Shown one piece after another: positions 54,651 through 64,000 of a stretch of DNA of 64,000 bases. Location of the stretch: the NCBI RefSeq assembly GCF_011302055.1, contig NZ_CP049871.1, positions 888,501 through 952,500 on the forward strand, read 5' to 3'. The translations under genes and the position numbers were made by a program. The stretch comes from Sphingomonas sinipercae (lineage in GTDB: Bacteria; Pseudomonadota; Alphaproteobacteria; Sphingomonadales; Sphingomonadaceae). Below the pieces are notes generated by a model that worked only from the letters and a program-made list of their open reading frames with translations, was not told the origin of the DNA and did not search any database. How positions within the stretch are numbered: position 1 is the first letter of the stretch; each line of letters begins with the position of its first letter.

Positions 54651-54806
54651 GACGGGACCACCATGGCCGTTTGCCGGAAATCCACTGACGCCACAAACGT
54701 CAGGTGGGAACCATGTGCATCGGACCAGGGTCCGAACAGGGACAGCTCCCTAGGATTTTAGATAGCCTCAGGGATTTTGAAGGCCACGTACCGGGCAGTT
54801 CCCGTC
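54651..54806 (-). ncRNA. ssrS: 6S RNA
   Basis: Between zapA and fau, on the same strand, the arrangement that flanks 6S RNA in many proteobacteria. The RNA (minus strand) closes with GACGGGA (54800-54806) against TCCCGTC (54651-54657). Inner stems are TCGGACC/GGTCCGA and the perfect hairpin CTGACG-loop-CGTCAG, with AAAATCC and the AGGGAG region making the open central bubble that mimics a promoter. 6S binds RNA polymerase in stationary phase. Ends are estimated from the stem, not mapped. Confidence 0.78.
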
Positions 54807-54815
54807 GCTTTCTAT

Positions 54816-55136
54816 TTAGACCTTCGGCGCTTCATTCTCAAGGGCGTCGGCAAGCGACTCGAGGCGGCTGGCGAGCCGCTCCGCGCGCGCTGCAAGTTCC
54901 GGGTCTGGCGTAGACGGCAACGTCGTGCCGCCGCCTTTGTTCTCGATGATCTGGTCGGCCAGCAGGAGGCCGGCGAACAGCAGCTGGCGCGCTTCCGACA
55001 AGCTGCCCAGGCCGGACAGGGCCTCACGGCTTTTGGCGTCGACCATCCGCGCCGCGGCGCGCAGATTCTCTTCCTCTCCCGAGCGGCAGGCGACCCGGTA
55101 CGGCCGGCCGGCGATGATGAGGTCGACTTCAGCCAT
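54816..55136 (-). CDS. zapA: Cell division protein ZapA
   Basis: 106 aa from the ATG at 55136. The FtsZ-stabilising ZapA has a short globular head (VDLIIAGRPYRVACRSGEEENLRAAARMVDAK) then a long coiled coil (LLFAGLLLADQIIENK, LAARAERLASRLESLADAL). Its start overlaps the small upstream gene by eight bases, and it is followed by 6S RNA and fau. Confidence 0.92.
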   Translation of the reverse strand: MAEVDLIIAGRPYRVACRSGEEENLRAAARMVDAKSREALSGLGSLSEARQLLFAGLLLADQIIENKGGGTTLPSTPDPELAARAERLASRLESLADALENEAPKV

Positions 55137-55299
55137 TGGCGGCCCGGACCATTTGATCGAGTTCGGCGATGGCGGCGCCGACCTTCGCGCGCAATTCCTC
55201 GTCGCGGAGCTGCTTCGGGCGTTCGCGGATCGCGCGCTCGATCCTGCCGAGCGCGCGCTCGGCGCGGTCGAATGATGTCGCCAGGCCCCCGTCGTCCAT
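55129..55299 (-). CDS. Small coiled-coil protein upstream of zapA
   Basis: 56 aa from the ATG at 55299. Nearly all helix with heptad spacing (RAERALGRIERAIRERPK, KVGAAIAELDQMVRAA), charged and without signal. Position next to zapA, in the place where other alphaproteobacteria carry a short DUF4164-type coiled coil, suggests a Z-ring or structural partner. It starts 126 bp from the divergent tkt. Not recognised at family level. Confidence 0.58.
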   Translation of the reverse strand: MDDGGLATSFDRAERALGRIERAIRERPKQLRDEELRAKVGAAIAELDQMVRAANG

Positions 55300-55425
55300 G
55301 CCCTTGGGCCTACGCAAAGTGCGGCTGACCCGCAAGCATTGACGCTAAGCGACGCGGCTTCCAAAGGGGCGCGCGACGCCACGGCGAATCCGCCGTTTGC
55401 GGCCACACCCCATTGCGGAGCTCGG

Positions 55426-57414
55426 ATGCAGCCGACCCAACGCCGACTTGCCAACGCCATCCGCGCCTTGTCGATGGATGCGGTGGAGACCGCGAACAGC
55501 GGCCATCCCGGCATGCCCATGGGGATGGCGGATGCCGCGACGGCCTTGTTCACGCGCTACCTGAAATTCGATCCCGCCGACCCCAGGTGGCCGGACCGAG
55601 ACCGCTTTATCCTGTCGGCCGGCCACGGGTCGATGCTGATCTATTCGCTGCTTTACCTCACCGGCTACGACAACCCGACGCTCGAAGAGATCAAGAATTT
55701 CCGCAAGCTCGGCTCGCCGTGCGCCGGGCACCCGGAAAACTTTGAGCTGCCGGGCGTCGAAGTGACGACCGGCCCGCTCGGCCAGGGGCTGGCGATGGCG
55801 GTCGGCATGGCGATGGCAGAGCGGCATCTCAACGCTTGCTACGGCGACGAGCTGGTCGATCACCGCACCTACGTGATAGCCGGCGACGGCTGCCTGATGG
55901 AAGGCGTCAACCATGAGGCCGTCGGCCTTGCCGGCAACCTCAAGCTCGGTCGGCTGATCGTCCTGTGGGACGACAACAAGATCACCATCGACGGTTCGAC
56001 CGACCTGTCGCGCAACGAAGACGTGATTGCCCGTCACGCCGCCTGCGGCTGGCACACGGTCGAATGCGACGGCCTCGACAGCGGCAAGGTGTCGAAGGCG
56101 ATCGAGGAAGCGATTGCCGACGAGCGCCCCTCGCTGATCCGGTGCCGGACGATCATCGGCTATGGCGCGCCCAACAAGCAGGGCACGGCCGCCACCCACG
56201 GCGCAGCGCTCGGCAAGGACGAGGTAGAGGCGGCTCGGAAAGAACTCGGGCTCGACCCGCAGGAGTTCACTGTCCCCGACGACGTGCTCCAGGCATGGCG
56301 CACCGCGGGCCAGCGCTGCCAGCAGGCCCACGCCGAATGGAAACAGCGGCTCAAGCAAAGCGGGAAGGGCGATGAGTTTCTCGCCCGAATGGCCGGCCAG
56401 GCGGACGACAGCTGGCTCAAGCCCTATCTCGACGGACTGATCGCCAATCCGCCCACCGTCGCCACGCGCAAGGCGTCGGAAATGGCGCTGGAGGCGATCA
56501 ACCCGGTGGTCACTTCCACCATCGGCGGTTCGGCCGACCTCACCGGATCCAACAATACCAAGACCAAGGCGCTGCAGCCGCTGACCGACAAGAATTACGG
56601 CGGCCGCTACGTCTATTATGGAATCCGCGAATTCGGGATGGCGGCTGCGATGAACGGGATGGCCCTTCACGGCGGAGTCATCCCTTACGGCGGCACGTTC
56701 CTGGTCTTTACCGATTACGCGCGGCCCGCGATCCGGCTGTCGGCGCTGCAGCGGGCCAAGGTCATCTACGTGATGACTCACGATTCCATCGGCCTTGGCG
56801 AAGACGGGCCGACCCACCAGCCGATCGAGCACCTGCAGAGCCTGCGCGTCATTCCTGGGCTGGAGACCTACCGGCCCGCCGATGCGGTGGAGACGGCCGA
56901 ATGCTGGGCGCTGGCGCTGGCGAGCGAAGGGCCGAGCGTGCTGGCGCTGACCCGCCAGAACCTGCCGCCGGTGCGGACAAAGGCGTCGGGCGAGAATTTG
57001 TGCGCGCGCGGCGCTTACCGGCTGAAGGCGGCCGGCGCGGCGCGGAAGGTCATCCTGATCGCCACCGGTTCGGAGATCGAAATCGCGCTTGGCACGGCGG
57101 CGAAGCTTGAAGCGCGCGGCATCGGTGCCGACGTTGTGTCCATGCCGTCGACCGACCGTTTCGACAAACAGGACGAAGCCTATCGCGAAAGCGTCCTTCC
57201 GGACGTTTCCAACCGCGAGATCCTGCGCGTCAGTGTCGAGGCGGGGACCACGATCGGCTGGGAGCGCTATACCGGCCTGCATGGCCTGCGCATCGGCATC
57301 GACCGCTTCGGCGTCTCGGCGCCGGCGCCGGACGCTTACGAATATTTCGGACTGACGGCTGAAGCGATCGAATCGCGCGTCGTCGACCTCCTGCAAAAAA
57401 GGGAAATGCTATGA
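55426..57414 (+). CDS. tkt: Transketolase
   Basis: 662 aa from the ATG at 55426, with GGAG upstream; the open frame before it is not conserved. Thiamine diphosphate enzyme of the pentose phosphate pathway. N domain: [44 protein letters not shown], and the cofactor motif [13 protein letters not shown] ending DDNKITIDG. Middle: [22 protein letters not shown] domain [14 protein letters not shown]. It heads tkt-gap-pgk-fba and is coupled to gap by ATGA. Confidence 0.97.
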   Translation: MQPTQRRLANAIRALSMDAVETANSGHPGMPMGMADAATALFTRYLKFDPADPRWPDRDRFILSAGHGSMLIYSLLYLTGYDNPTLEEIKNFRKLGSPCAGHPENFELPGVEVTTGPLGQGLAMAVGMAMAERHLNACYGDELVDHRTYVIAGDGCLMEGVNHEAVGLAGNLKLGRLIVLWDDNKITIDGSTDLSRNEDVIARHAACGWHTVECDGLDSGKVSKAIEEAIADERPSLIRCRTIIGYGAPNKQGTAATHGAALGKDEVEAARKELGLDPQEFTVPDDVLQAWRTAGQRCQQAHAEWKQRLKQSGKGDEFLARMAGQADDSWLKPYLDGLIANPPTVATRKASEMALEAINPVVTSTIGGSADLTGSNNTKTKALQPLTDKNYGGRYVYYGIREFGMAAAMNGMALHGGVIPYGGTFLVFTDYARPAIRLSALQRAKVIYVMTHDSIGLGEDGPTHQPIEHLQSLRVIPGLETYRPADAVETAECWALALASEGPSVLALTRQNLPPVRTKASGENLCARGAYRLKAAGAARKVILIATGSEIEIALGTAAKLEARGIGADVVSMPSTDRFDKQDEAYRESVLPDVSNREILRVSVEAGTTIGWERYTGLHGLRIGIDRFGVSAPAPDAYEYFGLTAEAIESRVVDLLQKREML

Positions 57415-58418
57415 CCAAAGTTGCAATCAACGGCTTCGGCCGGATCGGTCGCCTCGTCGCCCGCGCCATCCTGGAGCGTCCCGACAGCGGGCTTGAGCTG
57501 GTCGCGATCAACGACCTTGCGGACGCGAAGGCCAACGCCTGGCTGTTCAAGCGCGACAGCGTCCACGGCATGTTCCCGGGCGAAGTTTCGGCCGACGGCA
57601 ACGACCTCATCGTCAACGGCAAGCGGATCAAGGTGACCGCCGAGCGCGATCCCGCCAACCTTCCGCACGGCGCCAACGGCATCGATATCGCGCTGGAATG
57701 CACCGGCTTTTTCACGGACCGTGCCGGCGGCGAAAAGCATTTGTCGGCCGGCGCCAAGCGCGTGCTGATTTCGGCCCCGGCCAAGGGCGCCGACCTGACC
57801 GTCGTCTACGGCGTCAACGACGACAAGCTGACCGCCGAGCACAAGATCGTCTCCAACGCGTCGTGCACGACCAACTGCCTGGCCCCGGTCGCCAAGGTGC
57901 TGAACGACACGATCGGCATCGAACGCGGGCTGATGACGACCATTCACGCTTACACCAACGACCAGAAGATCCTCGACCAGATCCACCCGGACATGCGCCG
58001 CGCCCGCGCCGCCGGAATGTCGATCATCCCGACCACCACCGGCGCCGCGCGCGCCGTCGGCGAAGTGCTTCCGGAACTGAAGGGCAAGCTGGACGGCTCC
58101 GCGGTGCGGGTGCCGGTGCCCAATGTCAGCCTCGTCGACCTGACCTTCACGCCTAAGCGCGACACGAGCGTCGAGGAAGTAAACGGAGCGCTCCGCGCCG
58201 CCAGCGAAAGCGGCCGGCTGAAGGGCATCCTCACCTATTCGGAAGAACCGCTGGTCTCGATCGACCTCAACCACAATCCGTCGAGCTCGACCGTCGACAG
58301 CCTCGAAACCGCGGTGCTCGAAGGCAAGCTGGTCCGCGTCGTTAGCTGGTATGACAACGAATGGGGCTTCTCCAACCGCATGGTCGATACCGCCGCGGCG
58401 ATGGCCAAGCTGGGTTAG
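57411..58418 (+). CDS. gap: Glyceraldehyde-3-phosphate dehydrogenase
   Basis: 335 aa. NAD-binding [14 protein letters not shown], catalytic Cys at about residue 152 in [12 protein letters not shown], His in [12 protein letters not shown], phosphate site in [21 protein letters not shown] and C-terminal [12 protein letters not shown]. The Asp in AINDLAD favours NAD over NADP. ATG overlaps the tkt stop. Confidence 0.97.
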   Translation: MTKVAINGFGRIGRLVARAILERPDSGLELVAINDLADAKANAWLFKRDSVHGMFPGEVSADGNDLIVNGKRIKVTAERDPANLPHGANGIDIALECTGFFTDRAGGEKHLSAGAKRVLISAPAKGADLTVVYGVNDDKLTAEHKIVSNASCTTNCLAPVAKVLNDTIGIERGLMTTIHAYTNDQKILDQIHPDMRRARAAGMSIIPTTTGAARAVGEVLPELKGKLDGSAVRVPVPNVSLVDLTFTPKRDTSVEEVNGALRAASESGRLKGILTYSEEPLVSIDLNHNPSSSTVDSLETAVLEGKLVRVVSWYDNEWGFSNRMVDTAAAMAKLG

Positions 58419-58420
58419 GG

Positions 58421-59623
58421 ATGCCGTTCAAGACCCTCGACGACCTGCCCGACGACCTGACCGGCAAGAAAGTGCTGGTGCGGGTCGACCTCAACGTGCC
58501 GATGGAAGGCGCGTCGGTCGCCGACGACACGCGGCTCCGCGCCATGCTGCCGACGGTGCTGGACCTTAGCGACCGCGGCGCCATCGTGCTGCTGCTGTCG
58601 CACTTCGGGCGGCCAAAGGGGCAGGTGCGGCCGGACATGTCGACTGCGCAGCTGGTGATGCCGATGTCGAAGCTCACCGGCCGGTCCGTCCGTTTCATCG
58701 AGGACTGCCAGGGGCCGGAAGCGCAACGCGCGCTGACGACGATGCTGCCGGGCAACATCGGCATCCTCGAAAATACGCGCTTCCACGACGGCGAAGAGAA
58801 GAACGATCCAGCGCTTGCAAAGGCGATTGCGGCGCTTGGAGATTATTACGTCAACGACGCCTTCTCCGCCGCGCACCGGGCGCATGCCTCGACCGAGGGT
58901 GTTGCGCATTTGCTGCAAAGCTTTGCCGGCAGGGCGATGGAAGCTGAACTCAAGGCGTTGGAGCGCGCGCTCGGCAATCCCGAGCGGCCGGTGGCGGCGG
59001 TCGTCGGCGGCGCCAAGGTGTCGAGCAAGCTCGGCGTGCTCGGTCACCTGATCAGCAAGGTCGATCACCTGATCATCGGCGGCGGCATGGCCAACACCTT
59101 CCTCGCCGCGCGCGGCGTCGATGTCGGCGAGTCGCTGTGCGAGCATGAGCTGACCGGCGAAGCGAACGACATCTTCGATCGCGCCGATCAGGCGGGCTGC
59201 ACGATCCACCTGCCTTACGACGTCGTGGTGGCCAAGGAATTCGCCGCCAACCCGCCGAGCGTCCGCACGTGCAACGTGCACGAAGTCGCCGCGGACGAGA
59301 TGATCCTCGATGTCGGGCCGGCAGCGGTGGAAGCCCTGTCCGACGTGCTGAAGAATTGCCGCACCCTCGTCTGGAACGGGCCGCTCGGCGCGTTTGAGAC
59401 GGAGCCTTTCGACGCGGCCACCGTTGCGCTCGCGCGAACTGCGGCGGCGCTGACGCAGGACGGCAGCCTCGTTTCCGTAGCCGGTGGCGGCGACACGGTC
59501 GCGGCGCTCAATCACGCCGGCGTCGCCGACGATTTCAGCTTCGTCTCGACCGCCGGCGGAGCGTTCTTGGAATGGATGGAAGGGCGCGTGCTGCCAGGCG
59601 TTGCCGCCCTTCAGAAGCAATAG
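58421..59623 (+). CDS. pgk: Phosphoglycerate kinase
   Basis: 400 aa. Motifs: [66 protein letters not shown], and the C-terminal nucleotide loop [16 protein letters not shown] with [14 protein letters not shown]. It starts two bases after gap. Operon order gap-pgk-fba is common in alphaproteobacteria. Confidence 0.97.
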   Translation: MPFKTLDDLPDDLTGKKVLVRVDLNVPMEGASVADDTRLRAMLPTVLDLSDRGAIVLLLSHFGRPKGQVRPDMSTAQLVMPMSKLTGRSVRFIEDCQGPEAQRALTTMLPGNIGILENTRFHDGEEKNDPALAKAIAALGDYYVNDAFSAAHRAHASTEGVAHLLQSFAGRAMEAELKALERALGNPERPVAAVVGGAKVSSKLGVLGHLISKVDHLIIGGGMANTFLAARGVDVGESLCEHELTGEANDIFDRADQAGCTIHLPYDVVVAKEFAANPPSVRTCNVHEVAADEMILDVGPAAVEALSDVLKNCRTLVWNGPLGAFETEPFDAATVALARTAAALTQDGSLVSVAGGGDTVAALNHAGVADDFSFVSTAGGAFLEWMEGRVLPGVAALQKQ

Positions 59624-59631
59624 GGGAAGTC

Positions 59632-60531
59632 ATGAATTCGTCGGAAATGGCCCGGAAGATCGAACAGGGCCAAGGTTTCATCGCTGCGCTCGACCAGTCC
59701 GGCGGCTCCACGCCCAAGGCACTGGCCGGTTACGGTGTCGAAGAAGGCGCCTGGTCGAATGACGAGGAAATGTTCGGCCTCATCCACGACATGCGCAGCC
59801 GCATCATCACCGCGCCCTCGTTCGGCAGCGGCAAGGTCATCGGCGCGATCCTGTTCGAACGCACCATGGACGGCCAGGTCAACGGCAAGCCGACGCCGCA
59901 GGCACTGATCGATCAGGGCGTGGTTCCCTTCATCAAGATCGACAAGGGACTCGAGGACGAAAGCAACGGCGTCCAGCTGATGAAGCCGATGCCCGACCTC
60001 GACGCGTTGCTGGTGCGGGCCAAGGGCCTGGGCGTCTTCGGCACCAAGGAGCGTTCGGTCATCAACGTCGCCAACCCCGACGGCATCGCCGCAGTGGTCG
60101 CGCAGCAATTCGATGTCGCCCGGGAGGTGCTCGCCCACGGCATGATGCCGATCATCGAGCCGGAGGTAAACATCAAGAGCTCGTCCCGCGACGCCGCGGA
60201 CCGGCTTCTGCTCGAAGCGCTGCTCGGCCAGCTCGATAGCTTGCGCGAAGGCGAGCGCGTGATGCTCAAGCTTTCGATTCCGGCCCAGCCGGGCCTGTTC
60301 CAGCCGCTGGTCGATCACCCCAATGTGCTGCGCCTCGTCGCGCTGTCGGGCGGCTTCAGCCGCGAAGATGCCTGCCGGGAACTTGCCCGCAACCCGGGGA
60401 TGATCGCTAGCTTCTCGCGCGCCTTGCTGTCGGACCTGCGCCACGGCCAGAGCGACGAGGAATTCGACCGCACGCTGGGCGCCGCGATCGATGACATCCA
60501 CCGCGCCTCGACGGAGAAGGTGGCGGCCTGA
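59632..60531 (+). CDS. fba: Fructose-bisphosphate aldolase, class I
   Basis: 299 aa from the ATG at 59632. The N-terminus (KIEQGQGFIAALDQSGGSTPKAL) and WSNDEEMFGLIHDMRSRII match the Staphylococcus-type class I aldolase, and a Schiff-base Lys fits position about 213 in VMLKLSIP. It needs no metal, unlike class II enzymes that often stand here. Eight bases after pgk. Confidence 0.93.
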   Translation: MNSSEMARKIEQGQGFIAALDQSGGSTPKALAGYGVEEGAWSNDEEMFGLIHDMRSRIITAPSFGSGKVIGAILFERTMDGQVNGKPTPQALIDQGVVPFIKIDKGLEDESNGVQLMKPMPDLDALLVRAKGLGVFGTKERSVINVANPDGIAAVVAQQFDVAREVLAHGMMPIIEPEVNIKSSSRDAADRLLLEALLGQLDSLREGERVMLKLSIPAQPGLFQPLVDHPNVLRLVALSGGFSREDACRELARNPGMIASFSRALLSDLRHGQSDEEFDRTLGAAIDDIHRASTEKVAA

Positions 60532-61194
60532 GTGGACGACGAGTTCGATCCGACGCTGTTCACCCCGCCCACACGAACGGCGCCGGCGCAGCTGTATCTG
60601 ATCAGCCCGCAGGATGTCGGCGGCGTCTTCCCGGACCGGCTGAAGGCGGCGCTGGAGGGTGGGTCCGTCGGTGCGTTCCAGCTTCGCGTCAAGGATGTCC
60701 CTGACCACGATCTTGCTCGTCTCGCCGAGCCGCTGCAGCGCATCTGCGCCGACGCGGACGTAGCCTTCATCGTCAACGACAGCATCGCCCTGGCCAAGCG
60801 GCTCGGCGCGGACGGCGTCCACCTTGGCCAGCGTGACGGCGATATCCGCGAAGCGCGCGCCGAGCTTGGACCGGATGCACAGATCGGCAAGACCTGCCAC
60901 GACAGCCGCCACTTCGCGATGGAAGCGGGGGAGGCCGGCGCCGATTATGTCGCGTTCGGCGCCTTCTACCCGACCACGACCAAGCCGAGCGACTACCGCC
61001 CCGATCCGGCGATGTTGAGCTGGTGGTCGTCGCTGTTTGAAATACCGTGCGTCGCGATTGGCGGCATCACCCCCGATAATGCGCGGCCGCTGGTCGCTGC
61101 CGGCGCCGATTTCCTCGCGGTCTGCCAGGCAGTCTGGGGCGCGGGCGATCCCGGCAAGGCGGTCGCCGATTTCGCCGACGTCCTCGCCGGCTGA
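60532..61194 (+). CDS. thiE: Thiamine phosphate synthase
   Basis: 220 aa, GTG start directly after the aldolase stop. Joins the thiazole and pyrimidine halves of thiamine, a cofactor for the transketolase upstream. Motifs: LKAALEGGSVGAFQLRVKD, AFIVNDSIALAKRLGADGVHLGQRD, GKTCHDSRHFAMEAGEAGADYVAFGAFYPTTTK and CVAIGGITPDNARPLVAAGADFLAVC. An 11-residue longer N-terminus than usual. Confidence 0.91.
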   Translation: MDDEFDPTLFTPPTRTAPAQLYLISPQDVGGVFPDRLKAALEGGSVGAFQLRVKDVPDHDLARLAEPLQRICADADVAFIVNDSIALAKRLGADGVHLGQRDGDIREARAELGPDAQIGKTCHDSRHFAMEAGEAGADYVAFGAFYPTTTKPSDYRPDPAMLSWWSSLFEIPCVAIGGITPDNARPLVAAGADFLAVCQAVWGAGDPGKAVADFADVLAG

Positions 61195-61262
61195 GATTGC
61201 GACGGAAACACTTATCCGATCGGTCGTTACACCTCGGCAACAGACAGGGACGCTCGCGAGGC

Positions 61263-61898
61263 ATGAATAGCCGGACCTTCAGCATCATCGCCACCGCGGT
61301 CGTCACGGCGATCCTGACCAGCGCATTCTGGATATTCGCGTTCAACATCGCCAAGGCGCCGAGCGGGCCCCAGCCCGCCGGCAAGGTGGCGAGGATCGAC
61401 ACGCCGCAAGGGCCGGAGGTCGCCATTGCCGAAGGCGTGGTGGTCGGCCCCGCCGGGCTCGCCATCCCGGTTGCAGGCATCAAGCCCGACAATCTGGTCG
61501 ATACGTTCACGCAGGCGCGGGCCGGCGGGGCCCGGGTCCACGACGCAATCGACATCATGGCGGCCGAAGGCACGCCCGTCGTCGCCGCCGCCGACGGCAA
61601 GGTCGAAAAGCTGTACTTCTCCGACGGCGGCGGCGGGGTCACCGCCTACGTGCGCTCGCCCGACGGCCTCTGGTCTTATTATTACGCGCACCTGCAAGGG
61701 TACGCGCCGGGCCTGGCGGAAGGACAGCAGGTCAGGCGCGGCCAGCTGATTGGCCGCGTCGGCCATACTGGCAACGCGAACCCGGCCGGTCCGCACCTCC
61801 ACTTCGCCATCAATCGGATGCAGCAGGGCCAGAAGTGGTACGACGGGGAGCCGGTCAATCCGTACCCGCTGCTTGCCGGGAAGAAGGTCGGCGGCTAG
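61263..61898 (+). CDS. M23-family (LytM) peptidase domain protein
   Basis: 211 aa from the ATG at 61263. One N-terminal helix ([22 protein letters not shown]), then the LysM-less LytM domain at about residues 85-210: [22 protein letters not shown] (metal His/Asp), [12 protein letters not shown], and HLHFAINR. Either an endopeptidase for peptidoglycan cross-links or a regulator of one. Not in an evident operon with efp. Confidence 0.9.
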   Translation: MNSRTFSIIATAVVTAILTSAFWIFAFNIAKAPSGPQPAGKVARIDTPQGPEVAIAEGVVVGPAGLAIPVAGIKPDNLVDTFTQARAGGARVHDAIDIMAAEGTPVVAAADGKVEKLYFSDGGGGVTAYVRSPDGLWSYYYAHLQGYAPGLAEGQQVRRGQLIGRVGHTGNANPAGPHLHFAINRMQQGQKWYDGEPVNPYPLLAGKKVGG

Positions 61899-61938
61899 GG
61901 CGCAGCCTGCTCTTTCACACTCTATCACGAGACCGGTC

Positions 61939-62502
61939 ATGAAGATCAGCGGCGTGGACATCCGTCCCGGCAACATCATCGAATATGAAGGCGGCATCTG
62001 GCGCGCGGTGAAGATCCAGCACACGCAGCCCGGCAAGGGCGGGGCCTACATGCAGGTCGAGCTGAAGAACCTCATCGACGGCCGCAAGAACAATGTCCGC
62101 TTCCGCAGCGCCGAGACGGTCGAGCGAGTCCGCCTCGACACGAAGGATTTCCAGTTCCTGTTCGCCGAAGGCGACATGCTGACCTTCATGGACAAGGAAA
62201 ATTACGAGCAGATCAGCTTGCCGCGCGACTTGCTCGGCGACGCCGCGGCCTTCCTTCAGGACGGCATGGACGTGGTGATGGAGCTGTACGACGAACGGCC
62301 GATCTCGGTGCAGCTTCCGGACACCATCGAAGCGATGATCGTCGAGGCCGACGCAGTGGTGAAGGGGCAGACCGCCTCGTCCAGCTACAAGCCCGCGATC
62401 CTCGACAACGGCGTTCGCGTGATGGTGCCGCCGCACATCGGCAGCGGAACCCGAATCGTCGTCGACGTCTACGAGCAGACCTACGTCCGCCGCGCCGATT
62501 GA
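61939..62502 (+). CDS. efp: Elongation factor P
   Basis: 187 aa from the ATG at 61939. It relieves ribosome stalling at polyproline. Three barrels: [18 protein letters not shown], the modified-Lys loop [15 protein letters not shown] with Lys33, and the C-terminal [34 protein letters not shown]. The modifying enzyme (for Lys33) is not in the window. Confidence 0.96.
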   Translation: MKISGVDIRPGNIIEYEGGIWRAVKIQHTQPGKGGAYMQVELKNLIDGRKNNVRFRSAETVERVRLDTKDFQFLFAEGDMLTFMDKENYEQISLPRDLLGDAAAFLQDGMDVVMELYDERPISVQLPDTIEAMIVEADAVVKGQTASSSYKPAILDNGVRVMVPPHIGSGTRIVVDVYEQTYVRRAD

Positions 62503-62516
62503 TCGTGGCAATCTGA

Positions 62517-63329
62517 ATGGTTTCCCACTCCGGCCTCATCACCGTCATGACCCGCGCCGCCCGCAAGGCGGCGCCGCGGCTTCGGCGCGACTTCGGCGAG
62601 GTCGAGCACCTGCAGGTCAGCCGCAAGGGGCCGGGCGACTTCGTGTCGATGGCCGACAAGCGTGCCGAGGAAAGCATTGTCGAGGAGCTTCGCACCGCGC
62701 GTCCCGACTGGGGTCTGCTGCTCGAAGAGGGCGGCGAGATCGCGGGCAACCCCGACAAGCCGCGTTGGGTCGTCGACCCGCTCGACGGAACCAGCAACTT
62801 CCTCCACGGGATCCCGCATTTCTCGATCTCGATCGCGGTAATGGAAAAGCGGCCCGACGGCCGCGAGGAACCGAGCAGCGCGCTCGTCTACCAGCCGCTG
62901 ACGGACGAGACCTTCTGGGCCGAAAAGGGCAGGGGCGCCTGGCTTCACGATCGGCGCCTGCGCGTTTCCTCGCGCCGCGACCTGGCCGATACGGTTATCG
63001 GTACCGGCATTCCCCACCTTGGCCGAAGCGATCCCGCGCGCTGGTCGAGCATCTACGCCGCGGTGGCCCCCGAAGTGGCCGGAATCCGCCGCTTCGGATC
63101 GGCGGCGCTGGACCTTGCCTGGGTCGCCGCTGGTCGGATGGACGGCTTTTGGGAAGACGATCTGGCGCTTTGGGACACCGCCGCCGGCGTCCTCCTGGTC
63201 AAGGAAGCGGGCGGGTTCGTCACCGACTATCGCGGCTCCGACCGCGCGTTCGAGCGCGGCGAGTATGTGGCCGCCGCCGGCAGCATCCACAGCAAGCTGC
63301 AGAAACTCGTCGCCGGAGCGGTTCGATAG
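62517..63329 (+). CDS. suhB: Inositol-1-monophosphatase family protein
   Basis: 270 aa. Metal sites: EEGGEI (Glu), WVVDPLDGTSNFLHGIPHF and ALWDTAAGVLLVKEAGGFV. The family order is intact. SuhB in E. coli also acts in rRNA antitermination; the name here is by similarity only. It begins 14 bp after efp, probably cotranscribed. A second phosphatase of the same superfamily, CysQ-type, lies at 24.9 kb. Confidence 0.9.
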   Translation: MVSHSGLITVMTRAARKAAPRLRRDFGEVEHLQVSRKGPGDFVSMADKRAEESIVEELRTARPDWGLLLEEGGEIAGNPDKPRWVVDPLDGTSNFLHGIPHFSISIAVMEKRPDGREEPSSALVYQPLTDETFWAEKGRGAWLHDRRLRVSSRRDLADTVIGTGIPHLGRSDPARWSSIYAAVAPEVAGIRRFGSAALDLAWVAAGRMDGFWEDDLALWDTAAGVLLVKEAGGFVTDYRGSDRAFERGEYVAAAGSIHSKLQKLVAGAVR

Positions 63330-63401
63330 GCGCTCAGATGGTTGCGACCCGCTACTCGCTGGCCTAAAGCGCCGCCAAGTTCGAAGCCCCTGGAGTTCCC
63401 C

Positions 63402-63779
63402 TTGGCGAGCGTTGCCTTCGGTTACCTGCCGATCCTGCTGTTCCTGCTGGTCGCCCTGGGCCTTTCGGCGGCGTTCGTCGTGCTGCCGATGATCGTGTCG
63501 CGTTTCACCGGCGCGCACCGGCCGGACCCACAAAAGCTCAGCGAATATGAATGCGGCTTCCCGGCGTTCGAGGACAGCCGGTCCCAATTCGACGTCCGCT
63601 TCTATCTCGTCGCCATCCTGTTCATCGTCTTCGACCTCGAAGCGGCCTTTCTGTTCCCGTGGGCGGTTTCGCTCGACGCGACAGGCTGGGTCGGCTGGGG
63701 CGCGATGATGGTGTTCCTCGCCGAGCTCGCGCTTGGGCTGGCCTATGCCTGGAAGAAGGGAGCGCTCGAATGGGAGTGA
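63402..63779 (+). CDS. nuoA: NADH-quinone oxidoreductase subunit A
   Basis: 125 aa from the TTG at 63402, where GGAG lies six bases upstream; the longer frame is not membrane-like. Three helices: [45 protein letters not shown] and [19 protein letters not shown]. The conserved [16 protein letters not shown] loop is complete. First gene of the complex I operon; overlaps nuoB. Confidence 0.92.
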   Translation: MASVAFGYLPILLFLLVALGLSAAFVVLPMIVSRFTGAHRPDPQKLSEYECGFPAFEDSRSQFDVRFYLVAILFIVFDLEAAFLFPWAVSLDATGWVGWGAMMVFLAELALGLAYAWKKGALEWE

Positions 63780-64000
63780 TGCTTCGCCCGGGCGAAGACC
63801 CGATGCCGACCGAGGAGGAGATTGCGCGCGCCGCGGGACTGCTCGCCGGCGACGTGGACCAGAAGCTGTTCGAGGAAATGCGGGCCGAGCTGGACAGCAA
63901 GGGCTTTATGGTCGCGAAGACCGAAGACCTGTTCACCTGGGCGCGCACCGGCTCGCTCTGGTGGATGACCTTCGGCCTCGCCTGCTGCGCGGTCGAGATG
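63770..64000 (+). CDS. nuoB: NADH-quinone oxidoreductase subunit B, 5' part (cut by window end)
   Basis: 77 codons to the window edge. The end is [23 protein letters not shown]; the paired Cys are two ligands of the N2 [4Fe-4S] cluster. ATG at 63770 overlaps the last 10 bp of nuoA; an in-frame ATG at 63779 is possible. The N-terminal 40 residues are not conserved. The nuoC and later genes lie outside. Confidence 0.95.
   Translation, partial: MGVMLRPGEDPMPTEEEIARAAGLLAGDVDQKLFEEMRAELDSKGFMVAKTEDLFTWARTGSLWWMTFGLACCAVEM

Noticed and set aside
55345-57396. 683-codon open frame opposite transketolase
   Set aside because: Antisense shadow with His/Arg/Gln bias and no family motif. tkt is certain on the other strand.

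Overview
This window is a gene-dense stretch of a high-GC alphaproteobacterial chromosome, most probably a sphingomonad (Sphingomonadales). The call rests on gene content and order, not on a search: mutM-rpsT-dnaA, ubiE-ubiB-coaC-coaB-dut, zapA-6S RNA-fau, tkt-gap-pgk-class I aldolase, secB-murJ-trpS, nuoA-nuoB, many GTG/TTG starts, and translational coupling by ATGA/GTGA overlaps. I see no insertion sequence, prophage, integrase, rRNA operon or CRISPR array. Most of the window is core housekeeping DNA with a few accessory pockets.

Layout. 0-5 kb: 3' end of topA, an XRE regulator divergent from a DUF6456 protein, a glutathione transferase, a very Gln/Ser/Gly-rich disordered protein, and the rpsF-rpsR-rplI operon. 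5-13 kb: M3 lipoprotein peptidase, phosphotransferase, metallophosphoesterase, nadC, a nitronate-monooxygenase-like flavoprotein, an SH3 protein, then a 17-bp perfect inverted repeat in front of an XRE regulator plus six-helix membrane protein. 13-26 kb: branched-chain acyl-CoA catabolism (thiolase, isovaleryl-CoA dehydrogenase, methylcrotonyl-CoA carboxylase mccB/mccA, an SDR), interrupted by an AI-2E-family permease, an M13 lipoprotein peptidase and three small exported proteins, then cysQ and tRNA-Val. 26-31 kb: the coupled ubiE-ubiB-coaC-coaB-dut-moeB operon. 30.7-33.6 kb: mutM, rpsT, dnaA. 33.6-45 kb: envelope and translation genes (TraB-like and DUF4136 proteins, secB-murJ-trpS, Tim44-like protein, mltA, Smr protein, GGDEF/EAL protein, dapE, cupin). 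44.6-48.3 kb: rpmH-rnpA-yidD-yidC-engB-GST. 48.4-55 kb: a frameshifted PGPGW gene, comM/yifB, tRNA-Leu, a second AI-2E permease, tRNA-Asp, a J-domain protein, a SleB-type hydrolase, DUF2842, fau, 6S RNA, zapA. 55-64 kb: tkt-gap-pgk-fba-thiE, an M23 peptidase, efp, a suhB-like phosphatase, nuoA and the start of nuoB.

Main points of interest: rpmH lies wholly inside the only open rnpA reading frame that has a normal start codon, as described for Thermus; CoaC and CoaB are separate, translationally coupled genes instead of the usual CoaBC fusion; a perfect 35-bp inverted-repeat site precedes the XRE/membrane-protein pair; a one-base frameshift breaks a PGPGW membrane protein; a flavoprotein carries a C-terminal cysteine cluster; and a disordered Gln/Ser/Gly protein has its own terminator. 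No clearly new multi-gene defence or biosynthetic system is visible.
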